Positions 51,323 to 62,739 of a stretch of 64,000 bases of DNA are shown in pieces; positions within the stretch are counted from its first letter, which is position 1; every line of letters begins with the position of its first letter. A program made the position numbers and the translations under genes. The notes beneath the pieces were generated by a model. It saw only the letters and a list, made by a program, of their open reading frames with translations. It searched no databases and had not been told where the DNA came from. The DNA comes from Solea solea. Its lineage: Eukaryota; Chordata; Actinopteri; Pleuronectiformes; Soleidae. The stretch covers positions 3,281,041 through 3,345,040 of the forward strand of contig NC_081146.1 of assembly GCF_958295425.1 (NCBI RefSeq), read 5' to 3'.

Positions 51323-53214
51323 GTGCAAAATGTGATGGAGTTCTGTGATGAAGAGCAGGATAGTGCTGGAAACAAAGAGGCATGTCTCAGCCTGGATCAA
51401 GTGGTCCCCAGCTGTGGTGTGGACCTAAGAGAAGCGGCAGTGGACGAGGACCAACGTGCTTGTCTTAAGGAGCTATTGGACAAGAATGCGGGCGTGTTCT
51501 CCCAACACTCCACAGATTATGGCCACACAACCACAGTACAGCATGTGATTCCGCTGGTGGATTCCAGGCCCTTCCGTCTACCATACCATAAGATACCCCC
51601 CTCTCAGTGGCAGGATGTGAGGCGACTGTTGACGGAGATGGAGGCGGCAGGAGTCATCCGGCCCAGTAAAAATCCATATGCCTCTCCAGTGGTGGTCGTG
51701 GTTAAGAAGGATGGTTCGCTGAGACTGTGCATTGACTATAGGAAGCTCAATGCGTGCAGCACCAGAGATGCTTTTCCCCTGCTGAGAATCGAGGAGCCAC
51801 TGGAATCATTGGGCCAAGCCAAATGCCTTTAGCACACCCATGGGGTTGTTTGAGGCTAACAGGATGCCGTTTGGTTTGCAAAACGCACCCTCCACTTTTC
51901 AACGTCTAATGACCTGCTGCTTTGGGGACCTGAACTTCACCCATCTCCTTATTTATCTGGATGACATTATAATATTCTCAAAGTCGTTTGATGACTATCT
52001 AGAGAGGCTACAACTTGTCTTTGACAGGCTTCGGGAGCACGGGCTGAAGCTTAAGCCTTCTAAATGCCAGTTTGTGCAGAAAGAGGTGAACTACCTGGGT
52101 CACTTGGTGTCAGCCAACGGCATCAGGACAGACCCAGAGAAGATCAGCAAGGTGAAGGAGTGGTCAGTGCCCACCAACCGCAAAGAAGTGCTTACATTTT
52201 TAGGATTCGCAGGCTACTACAGGCGGTATGTAAAGGGGTTCTCCAGCTTGGCAGCTCCCCTGTATCGTCTCACTTCTGGTGACCCCAGGAAAAAGTAAAG
52301 AGGGGCCCACAAAAGCCTGGAGCCTGACAAACCCTTTGTGTGGACAGCTGAGTGCGAGGAGGCTTTTCAGTCCTTAAAGGAGAGGTTGGTGAGTGCACCA
52401 GTGTTGGGGTACCCAGACTACACCCTGCCGTTTGTGCGACAGACAGACGCATCAAGAGCAGGACTGGGCACGGTGCTGGCGCAGGTCCAAGGTGGAATGG
52501 AGAGAGTTGTCGCGTATGCGAGCAGAGGCTTGAGCCCACCTGAGACAAGGTACCCTGCGCACAAGCTTGAGTTCCTCGCCCTCAAGTGGGCAGCCACTGA
52601 CAAGTTCCACGACCATCTCTGTGGACGCAAGTTCACTGTGCTCACCGACAACAATTCCCTGAAATATGTGATGACTTCTGCCAAACTTGATGCTACAGGC
52701 CAGCACTGGGTCTCTCACCTGTCCATATTTGATTTTGATGTCCAGTACAGAAGGGGACAAGACAACTCCACTTGATGCTACAGGCCAGCGCTGGGTCTCT
52801 CACCTGTCCATATTTGATTTTGATGTCCAGTACAGAAGGGGACAAGACAACTCCAATGCGGATGCTCTCTCACGAATGTCTAGTCAGGAGGTAACAGAGA
52901 TCCTGCAAAGTTGCCCCCAACGTGTGAGAGCTGGTGGTTCTAGGCGCGGAGAGGCTCAGGATCCCCAGGAAGGGGAAGGTGCTGAGGAGGACTGGGCTGC
53001 TGTGGAAGGGTCTGGGAATAGTCAGCTGCCAGAGCCCAGTGAACAGTATGGAGAGGTGGGGATGGAGGCGCTGCCTGCTATGACCACTCAGGAGATTTGG
53101 GACAGAGGAAATGAGAAAAGGAGTCATGTCTGTGACCGGTGGTTGTGCCACTTCTTCTACACCAAGGGCAAATATGCCAAGGAGAAACCCCGAGAGGAAA
53201 CGGCAACCCCCTGA
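51323..53214 (+). pseudogene. Unit 2 Gypsy RT and RNase H
   Basis: RT first part has KKDGSLRLCIDYRKLN. Sequence then jumps from LGQAKCL to GLFEANRMPFGL, so the segment with the first catalytic Asp is deleted with a frameshift near 51,832. YLDDIIIF is present in the second part (51,840-52,298). RNase H (52,338 onward) has TDNNSL, an 85-bp duplication, and a hydrophilic tail to 53,214. No integrase. Confidence 0.8.
52686..52855. repeat. 85-bp tandem duplication in Gypsy RNase H
   Basis: CTTGATGCTACAGGCC at 52,686 and again at 52,771, with the bases between repeated almost exactly. 85 is not a multiple of three, so it shifts the frame. Confidence 0.9.
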
Positions 53215-53360
53215 CAAACTCTCATTGGCGTCCCACATCGTGATGGAAAGTGGGGAGCAGAAGTTAGAAAGGGGACAGAAGCTTTGGCAGAAAGTCAAAG
53301 CAAGACGGACGGCTGGAGACATATAAAACCATACAAAATACACACCATACACACTAACAG

Positions 53361-56300
53361 CGTGTACTTCCGGCACCGACGCGAGTGGCAGCCTTTCTAG
53401 CAGCTCCGAGTGTTTCACTTTTAATTTTCCTTATTCTACCTTGAAGGTAATTTTCTTGGTTTCTACTGAAACTATTATTACTATATCCCATGGATACGGA
53501 TTATTCCGAGACTCGTGTATTTGAGCAACTTTTTGCACGCTCTGAGAGCAAAGTCCCGCATCGGTGTGGCTCAGTGTTTACCTGTGGACGTGAGGAAGCC
53601 GTACCGAGGCTGTAGAGCCGGCGCTAGGCTAAAAGCTAGGCGGCTAGCTAAGAAGTGGAGATTCAAGCCTCCGGTACCTTCTATGATCATGGGGAATGTG
53701 AACTCACTACCAAATAAGATCGACAAACTGCCTGCGCTGACTAAGAACCTCAAGATCTACAGGGAGTGCAGTTTACTGTGCCTAACTGAAACGTGGCTAA
53801 CGGACAGCATCCCAGACGCTAACGTGGAGCTACCGGAGTTCAGCACAGTCAGAGCGGACAGGGACACAAGAGCCTGTGGAAAGCGCAAAGGAGGGGGACT
53901 TGCGCTGTATGTAAACAAACGCTGGTGCAATTCTGGATATGTGAGGATTAAAATCTCCACCTGCTGCAGGGACGTTGAACTCCTGGCGGTAAGTTTAAGA
54001 CCATATTACCTGCCCAGAGAGTTCAGCCACGCCATTGTTGTCATTGTTTACATTCCTCCACGGGCTGACGCGGAGGCTGCGTGTGACGTCATCCACAGCG
54101 CTGTGGCTAAACTACAAACACAGCATCCAGAGGCTCTTGTGTTAATCTCTGGGGACTTTAATCATGTTACTCTGGACAAAACACTGACTGCTTTCCACCA
54201 GTACGTGGACTGTAACACCAGGGGGAATAGGACTTTAGATCTGATGTATGCAAACGTGAAGGATGCATACACAGCCACCCCTCTGCCTGCACTGGGGAAA
54301 GCTGATCACAATCTGGTCCTGTTAAAACCTCACTACATCCACAGAGTGAGGAGGCTGCCTACAGTCACACGCTCATTCAGGAAGTGGTCTCCTGAGGCTG
54401 AACTGGCCCTACAGGACTGCTTTGAGACCACTGACTGGGATGCTTTGCATGGATCCCACAATGAGAACATTGAGGCTGTGGTTGACTGCACAACTGAGTA
54501 TATCAACTTCTGTATGGACGTTGTTGTTCCAGTAAGAACTGTACGCTGCTTTGCCAACAACAAGCCCTGGATTACAAGCAACATCAAGGGTCTTCTGAAC
54601 CAGAAAAAGATGGCCTTCAAGGATGGTGACACCCAGGAGCTCAAGCGGATACAGAAGGAACTCAGAGTCCAGCTCAGAGAGGCGAAGGAGCAGTACAGGA
54701 GGAAGATAGAACAAAAGATGCAGGAAAACAACATGAGGGAGGTGTGGGAGGGCATGAAGACAATCACTGGCTGCAGCTCCAAGAGAAAACCCCCCATGGA
54801 GAGCGATGTGGGAAGGGCAAACCAGTTAAACCAGTTCTTTAACAGGTTTGATCACCCCATCCCATTCACACATCTGAATGCTGATGCCCTCTCACCCCAC
54901 ACCCCTCACCTCACCCCCCAACTCACACAAGCCTCCACAAACACAGATGAGGACAACTCCCAACCCCCCACCACACCACCCACGATCACAGCAGCTCAGG
55001 TTTATGGAGAGCTAAGGAGGCTGCGCCCTAACAAAGCTGAAGGTCCAGATGGAGTGTCACCTCGACTACTGAAGGCCTGCGCGCGGGAACTGGGTCACCC
55101 CCTTCAGCACATCTTCAACCTGAGCCTGGGACTGGGGAAGGTTCCCCAGCAGTGGAAGACATCGTGCATCATCCCAGTCCCAAAGAAACCCCATCCTGGA
55201 GAGATGAACGACTTCAGACCTGTGGCCCTGACGTCGCACGTGATGAAGACCATGGAACGACTGGTGCTTCATCACCTCAGGCCACAGACCTGACATGCCC
55301 TTGACCCCCTACAGTTTGCTTACCGGGAAAAGGTGGGAGTGGAAGATGCCATCATCTTCCTGCAACACCGATCTCTCTCTCACCTGGACAGAGGCAGCGG
55401 TGCTGTGAGAATTACATTCTTGGATTTCTCCAGCGCCTTCAACACCATCCAGCCTCTGCTCCTGAGGGACAAGCTGTCTGGGAAGGGAGTGGGTTCACAC
55501 CTAGTTGCCTGGATAAGTGACTACCTGACCGGCCGACCCCAGTATGTGAGACTGGGGGAATGCAGGTCTGACACGGTGGTCAGCAACACGGGGGCGCCGC
55601 AGGGGACTGTGCTCTCTCCTGTCTTGTTTACCCTGTACACGTCTGACTTTCAGCACAACACAGAGCTCTGCCATGTGCAGAAATTTGCGGACGACACAGC
55701 CATTGTTGGCTGTATCAGGAGCGGGAAGGAGGATGAGTACAGGGAGCTCATCCAGGACTTCGTCAAATGGTGTGACAACAATCATCTGCTCCTAAACACC
55801 ACCAAGACCAGGGAGATGGTTGTGGATTTCCGGAGATCCAGGGTGCACCCAGAACCAGTTCTCATCAAGGGGGACTGTGTGGAGGTGGTGCACACCTACA
55901 AATACCTGGGAGTACAGCTGGATGACAGGCTGGACTGGACCACAAACACAGATGCTCTGTGCAGGAAAGGACAGAGTCGTCTGTACTTCCTTAGAAGGCT
56001 GGCATCCTTCAACGTCTGCAGGAAGCTGCTACAGACCTTCTACCAGTCTGTGGTAGCGAGTGCCCTCCTGTACACAGTGGTGTGCTGGGGGGGCAGCCTA
56101 AAGAAGAAGGACACTTCACGCCTGGACAAACTAATAAGGAAGGCAGGCTCTGTCGTTGGCACAGAACTGGACAGTCTGACATCGATAGCTGAGCGACGCA
56201 CACTCAACAGGCTCCTGTCCCTCATAGACAATCCACACCATCCACTACACAGCACCATACACAGACAGAGGAGCAGCTTCAGTGACAGACTGCTGTCAAT

Positions 56301-56594
56301 GTCCTGCTCCACAGAAAGACTGAGGAGATCATTCCTCCCCCATGCCATCAGACTCTTCAACCTGCATCATACATGACACACACACGCAAGCACACATGTA
56401 CATCTCACTCTTTTTAACGCCCTTATATATTTTTTTTATATATTTTTTTCTTTTTTCCTTTTTATACATATGTTTCAGTTTATATTTAGACTGTACATAG
56501 ACTTGCATGCCTCTTATGTTTCTATCGTGTAACATATTCTGGAGCTGCTGAACTGTGAATTTCTCTGTGAGATGAATAAAGTATCTATCTATCT
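53361..56594 (+). mobile_element. LINE B (Rex1/CR1-like), near full length
   Basis: Starts CGTGTACTTCCGGCACCG after CACACTAACAG and ends TATCTATCT before AACAGATGAC. AACAG (or CTAACAG) on both sides is a likely target duplication. 3,234 bases, with a 5' leader of about 150 bases that LINE A lacks. Confidence 0.8.
53515..56376 (+). pseudogene. LINE B endonuclease-RT frame with one stop
   Basis: About 953 codons in one frame, broken only by TGA at 55,291 (PQT*HALDP). LINE A reads TGC (Cys) at this codon, so one base change separates the two. Endonuclease motifs are LTETWL, SGDFNH and KADHN; RT motifs are DFSSAFNTI, GAPQGTVLSPVLF and FADDTAIV (about residue 725). The C-terminal end is RLFNLHHT. 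The likely ATG is internal (53,683 or nearby); the frame is open upstream without a clear ATG. Otherwise it appears intact. Confidence 0.8.
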
Positions 56595-57500
56595 AACAGA
56601 TGACTACACATGCCTCATTCACACCTAATGCTCACACACACACAGATCATTTGCATACACTCAATATTGCACAAACTTTATTTTACTATTAGTGAAGTAT
56701 TACTGTTCTGATTACCTCAGGTTTTATTGTAAATGTGTTGCTATTTTTTGGTTAGTCAGTTAATGGTAATAGGGGTCCTCGTCTCCATTAAATTGCTTGA
56801 TATGCTAAAAGGATTCTACATAAATAACTTTTTTTTTTTACAATCAATAGATCTGTCATATGATTATTTCCTATAGAATGATAACCAACATTGCATTTCG
56901 TCATGTAATTATCTACCATCAATTGTATGATAAATGTGATGAGTCATGTAAAATACTTTGATTAAATGTAGCCTATTATTATCAAAAATGTAGGCAAGGC
57001 AACTTTATATAGCACATTTTAGCACAAGGTGATTCAAAGTGCTTTACATAAAATAAAATGAAAATACAACAATTCAACGTATAGCATCTGGGACAAAATA
57101 CAGAAGTAGCACAAAAACTAGGGCTGCCAAATGATAAAATATGGAGAATTTCACATAAATTGCAGTGAAACAATAATGCTATTTTAATTATGTTCATATG
57201 AATGCTACTTATTAGGGCTGTCTTTTTGTTCTTTGGGGAGTTTCCTTTTAATTTTAGGGATTTGGTTGCATTCATAATTATTCATAATTAATTGATATTA
57301 TATTTTATTAATTAATATATATTATATTAATTAATAAAATATTATTAATTAATAATATTCATGGTCCACATAATTGATTAGTTTAAAACAAAAACCATCA
57401 AGAAATCAATTGGTAGATTATTGTCTACATATATTTTGTCCCGTTGATGGAGGATTTATATAACATGATGATGCTGAAATACTTCATTTTCTTTGTCACT
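56595..57500. other. Spacer with old repeats, unit 2 only
   Basis: Contains a fish retroelement tail at about 56,993-57,065 (AAGGCAACTTTATATAGCAC, CAAAGTGCTTTACATAAA) and AT-rich sequence with TTAATTAATA runs near 57,300. No gene seen. Confidence 0.5.
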
Positions 57501-57503
57501 TAC

Positions 57504-57676
57504 GCATTCAGCCTGTCGGCAATATTCTGCCACGCCACATCCCTCGCTTTATTGATTGCCGCGGTATTGCTCTTCTTTCGGATTATGTGGCTGTAATCCT
57601 CATATACCTCCATGAGGAGGGTTTGCTCCGCTGCGGAGAACATCTCTGCACGTTCTTTTCCCTTGCTTTTCGGCAT
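57504..57676 (-). pseudogene. Myb/SANT-like DNA-binding exon, probably PIF/Harbinger-type
   Basis: ATG at 57,676 opens MPKSKGKERAEMFSAAEQ, then LLMEVYEDYSHIIRKKSN and AINKARDVAWQNIADRLN. This is a Myb/SANT-like trihelix domain as found in the accessory protein of PIF/Harbinger transposons and in related domesticated genes. The exon ends at a strong donor (GCGTAAGTGAC). No further exon or DDE transposase is found. A candidate terminus (reverse: GGGGTATTCCATCAACGTAG) lies at about 57,862, so a truncated transposon is the simplest reading; the left end is not resolved. Confidence 0.6.
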
Positions 57677-57865
57677 TTTTCACAGTTTCCGCGCTCGACT
57701 AGAATGGGCTTTTTATTTTCCCTGTGGGCGTGCACAAGTTGAGGCTTAACAGGTAAGGCTTGACTAAGCGTCAGGGGGAGCCAGCTGATTTCACTTGATG
57801 GAACGACTTGGAGCTAGATTGGGAGAAGTCTGGCAATTCTTAGCTACGTTGATGGAATACCCCCC

Positions 57866-58500
57866 AGGACATTTTTGAGAATACATTTTTATTTAACTTT
57901 TGGGCCGTACAGTTTGCTCTCATTCTCAGTTTACTCATGATAAACTGTGCAAAAGGTGCATTCATCGTCAACTAAGTTTTAAGAATTAAAACGTAAAAGT
58001 TTCTCTGATGTTGTTCAGCTTCTTAAATGTGACTATGTTCTGGTTTCTTTGCTCCATAAAACAAAGACATCATTAAGACTGAATCATTGTTTTGGTTTAT
58101 GGACAAAACAAAACATTTGAGAAACACTGATCAACATTTTTTAACAACTTTTTCTAACAATTTATGGACAAAACGATAATCAGCATTAATCGATGATGAA
58201 AATAATCGTAAACTATATGGTAATTATAAGTAGAAGATTATAGGTGTGTCACGATTCTCCAAATCCTCGATTCGATTTGATTTTCAATTTTAAGGTCACT
58301 TTTTTATTCTATTCTATTCTCAATCCTTTGTTTTTCCTCTCATTTGGCACATATGGGTCTGCCATTTTTAGACTTGTCTAGTTTAGTCAAGGATCCTTGG
58401 TTTGTATGTCATGATTACTCATTTAATTTTTTGTAGACAATCATTTTGATTGTCCACATGGTGTCATGTGATATCATGTCCATCAAATCAAATTTTTTAT
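57866..58500. repeat. Repeat R with upstream flank, extra copy in unit 2
   Basis: CAGGACATTTTTGAGAATAC onward matches the intron 1 segment at 59,545-60,115 over about 575 bases. In unit 1 the flank part occurs only once (19,065). The end (GTAAGATACCG at 58,514) is the unoccupied target site of the unit 1 compact Gypsy. Confidence 0.75.
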
Positions 58501-58762
58501 TTTTATTTTATTTGTAAGATACCGTTGCTTTTTCTTTTTTTTTTTTTTACTTTATTTTACCCTATACAGCAATATAAAAACTGTTAACTTGCTCAAATAA
58601 GATGAGGTTTGTGGTTATAGAGGGAGCGTGTCATGAGTAGAAGTGCCGTGAGCGCTGCAGGCTGCAGCCAAACCCTTCTCCATTCACCGCCAGCACTACG
58701 CAGCTGGATTATTGCTTCATTCTCGCTCTGTCCCTCTGCACAGAGACACTGGTCCTACAGCC

Positions 58763-61700
58763 ATGGATTTGTCAGGACTCTTCGCGGTGTTTGATTCGGG
58801 CTGGCCTCGCCTTCACCACCTGTTAGCTCTGCTTTGTCTCTATGTCGTAGTTTATAAATTACGCGTCTTATGGCTCCAAAGAAGAACCGAATTTAGAATC
58901 ACGGAACACTTTCCCGGACCGCCGAGACACTGGCTTTGTGGAAATTTACTTCAGGTAAATCAATAAACGCGTCACAACAAAAACAACAACAACAACAACC
59001 GTGTTTTTATAATAGTTATAAATAACTTTGTTGTTATTGTTATGTGCATTACTGGGTAGTATTAAGCTGAAATGCATGATCATAACGTTTGGTACAGTTT
59101 TGCAGCACCTTTTACTTTAATAACATGTTCTGAAATGACCAGATCACGATGGGTGCATTGATTTATAATGGGACATATTCATATGATAGTAAATACATTT
59201 CAATCTCCTTGACAATTGTTGAATATAAAGTAACGGTGGTTACAATAATAATGTTCAGGCCACGTCGTCAGTGTCAGTGTCACGTTCATTCACAAATGTG
59301 CTCCAGCATTTGTAGAATTCCAAAAGAGCGCAGCTTTACGCACGCCCTAATCCATCTGCGCATCAGTGGAGCTGTGAAGTTTCCACTGTTCGTACACCAC
59401 AGACTCAGAATATGTGACTGAGAGTTCTATTTTTATTGATAGGTGGCCTCACTCTCTCACTCCTTTCATCCATGCATCATAACTGAGGAGTAAAACAAAC
59501 ACCATAGCACAGTACATTATAAACCAGGCCCACCTCGCCCCTCAGGACATTTTTGAGAATACATTTTTATTAATAACTTTTGGGCCGAACAGTTTGCTCT
59601 CATTCTCAGTTTACTCATGATAAACTGTGCAAAAGGTGCATTCATCGTCAACTATGTTTTAAGAATTAAAACGTAAAAGTTTCTCTGATGTTGTTCAGCT
59701 TCTTAAATGTGACTATTTTCTGGTTTCTTTGCTCCATAAAACAAAGAAATCATTAAGACTGAATCATTGTTTTGGTTTTTGGACAAAACAAAACATTTGA
59801 GAAACACTGATCAACATTTTTTAACAACTTTTTCTAACAATTTATGGACAAAACGATGATCAGCATTAATCGATGATGAAAATAATCGTTAGCTATATAG
59901 TAATTATAAGTAGAAGATTATAGGTGTGTCACGATTCTCCAAATCCTCGATTCAATTTGATTTTTCAATTTTAAGGTCACTTTTTTATTCTATTCTATTC
60001 TCAATCCTTTGTTTTTCCTCTCATTTGGCACAGATGGGTCTGCCATTTTTAGACTTGTCTAGTTTAGTCAAGGATTTGGTTTGTATGTCATGATTACTCA
60101 TTTAATTTTTTGTAGCAACCATAAATGAAATGGATTAATAAAAGTCGGCTGCAACTAACGATTGCAAAGATGAACTGATTACTAAAGCCTCTTTCCCACT
60201 TATGGTCCCTGCTCGCCTCCACTCGCCTCGGCGCGGTGCGGCATGGTTCAGTTTGGTTTTCCACTACACAATAGTACCTACTCAACGTGGGCGGAGTCAT
60301 CACTGCATGGGAAACATGACAAATGATTACATTAATGGTGGTGTCTGTTGTTAGGAGTTTGTTCCATTCCGTTATTGTTTTAAACTAGAACTCTGATTGT
60401 CCTAGTGCTGTGTTTCTTTTGGGTATGGCCCACTAAGAGTGAACATGCATTTGCTTATTTAATTCATCTCCAGAGTTTAACATATTGTGTTTGAGTATTT
60501 GAGTGATGATATTGTCATTATTTGTCATGTTCATTTTTTTCTTGCAGTTTAAACACGATGGGACCGACTTTGACTTGATCCTGAAGTGGGCAGAACAGTA
60601 TCCTTGTGCTTTCCCAGTGGCATTAGGTCCCTTTGTGTGTTTCCTCCACATTTACCACCCTGAATATGTAAAAACCGTACTGTCATCAACAGGTGTGTTC
60701 ACATCTTTCTCTGAGATGATACGTTGGTTTTTACGTCTACTGAACTGAGGCATATGTTTGTTTCTTAACAGAACCTAAAGATGACGTGATATATAGATTT
60801 ATTGAGCCCTGGATTGGTAAGACTGATTTACCTTGACTTGCTTTCCATATTTACTAGATTGTCTCTTTAAACTTTTAATCACTCACTCACTCATTAACTG
60901 TTTCCATGATCAGGTAATGGTTTACTGGTCTCAAACGGCCAGAAGTGGTTTCGCAACAGGCGTCTCTTGACACCAGGGTTCCATTATGAGATCTTAAAAT
61001 CCTACGTGACATTGATGTCAGACACTGCTACAACAATGCTGGTATGTGTGTAAATCCACATCAAGCATGATCGGGCCAACAGAGAGTTGCAGAGATGTCA
61101 TTCATGTCTGTTCTCTCACTGTTGCCAGGACAAATGGGGAAGATATGCAAATACAAAAGAGTCCTTTGAGTTGTTTGATCATGTGAGCCTCATGACACTG
61201 GACAACATTATGAAATGTGCGTTCAGCTACAACAGCGACTGTCAAACTGAAGGGTGAGTCCGTAAACACTTTCCACCTTTACTCATTCAACTGTCGTCAT
61301 ACATTATACATTAGAATATGCACACTGCATCTCATGGGGCTTCACCTTGCGACATTGGACGCTGACTAACAGCAAACCGTTTTGTAGTCAGCTACCACAG
61401 AAAGTTTAGGTGGCATCTCATATCAGCTGTCCACGCATGGAATGGCACATTCCAATTCTAAATTCTCTTTAATCTAGACACCACAGAAAATGGATCGGCC
61501 CTAAAAATGAAAAAGTGCTGTTTGAAAATGGTTAGTTAGCATTCATTTTTTGATGTCAAATCTTATCGTTTTTAATTTCTTAACAAAGAATTGTTTATTT
61601 TATAATTGTATCACCGTTTACAGTCAAATGTTGTAATTACCGGTAGGCTCAATTTTTTCTGTGTGACGTCAATTATCGGATATCAGCTAACACACCAAGG

Positions 61701-62702
61701 TCCCCCAATATGGCTAATGACAAAACCATACCAATACTAATATATAATCATGCTTTTTCCACTGCAGAGGTAGTGTATTAATATTAATATAATAATTGAT
61801 ATTGTGCATGCTCATGTCGTAGCAGATCTAGATCTACATATATATAAGTGTATAAGTGAAGGAATAAGTCTCTTCTGCTTACTCTTCCAGCCATTAGTCC
61901 AATATCTAATAATACATTTTAAAAGTAATATCAGCTGATACAGTAAATATTGTGTAACCCTAGAATGTATACATGAAGTTACTTTCAAGTCAAAGGGGAG
62001 AAGGATAGCTCTGATTAGAGAAAACGTCCTGAACTGTGGTTTTGATGTTGCCTAATACACATTTAAGGCAGTAACTAACATTTATTGTCTTATGGGTTAA
62101 TCCAAAGTTTAAACATTATCGTTTCAGTGGGAAAAATGATTACATCAAAGCAGTGTATGACCTTGCTAATCTGATAAACTTGCGGATGAGGTTATTTCCG
62201 TACCACAACGACCTCATCTTCCACCTCAGCCCAACTGGCTTCAGGTTCAGGAAAGCGTGCAGGATTGCTCACAGACACACAGGTAAGCGCAGCACATGAT
62301 TTGATTAATAACGATCAAAAACACTGGCTTATTAACACTTATTGTTGTCCTCTTTTAAAGCGGAGGTCATAAGAAAGAGAAAGGAAGCACTGAAGGAAGA
62401 AAAGGAGCTGGAACGTGTGCGATCCAAGAGAATCCTGGACTTTCTGGACATCCTTCTCTCTGCAAGAGTATGTTATATTTAGGATTTGTATTTATATTTA
62501 TTTTAAAATATCAAATTGATGGCAGAATTTGCTGTGATTCTTTGCAACACAGGGAATGAATTTCCTCACTGAGCTGAAGGTATTGATGTTGTTGAAGTTG
62601 GCTGAAAAAGTCATTTATTGTCATTCATTGATGTCTTCAGCCAAAGTCCTGTTCAAAGTCCAAATCACTTCCTGTGTTTATGTACATGTATATATATATA
62701 TG

Positions 62703-62739
<37 letters not shown>

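Larger units (their letters stand above)
43316..53360 (+). mobile_element. Ty3/Gypsy element broken by nested LINEs, unit 2 only
   Basis: A 5' LTR (43,316-43,926) is followed by a primer-binding site (TTTGGTGCCGTGACCCGG) and gag. Gag is split by a LINE (44,642-49,545). Gag C-terminus, protease, RT and RNase H follow on the right. Integrase and the 3' LTR are absent: a nearly full-length LINE starts at 53,361. RT has an internal deletion and RNase H an 85-bp tandem duplication. The whole is non-functional. Confidence 0.8.

Noticed and set aside
52686..52855. An 85-bp tandem repeat as a regulatory array
   Set aside because: Two copies only, inside a dead Gypsy RNase H frame; a local duplication explains it.
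55291..55293. TGA in LINE B as a recoded (selenocysteine) codon
   Set aside because: The sister LINE has TGC here and no SECIS-like element is evident; a point mutation is simpler.
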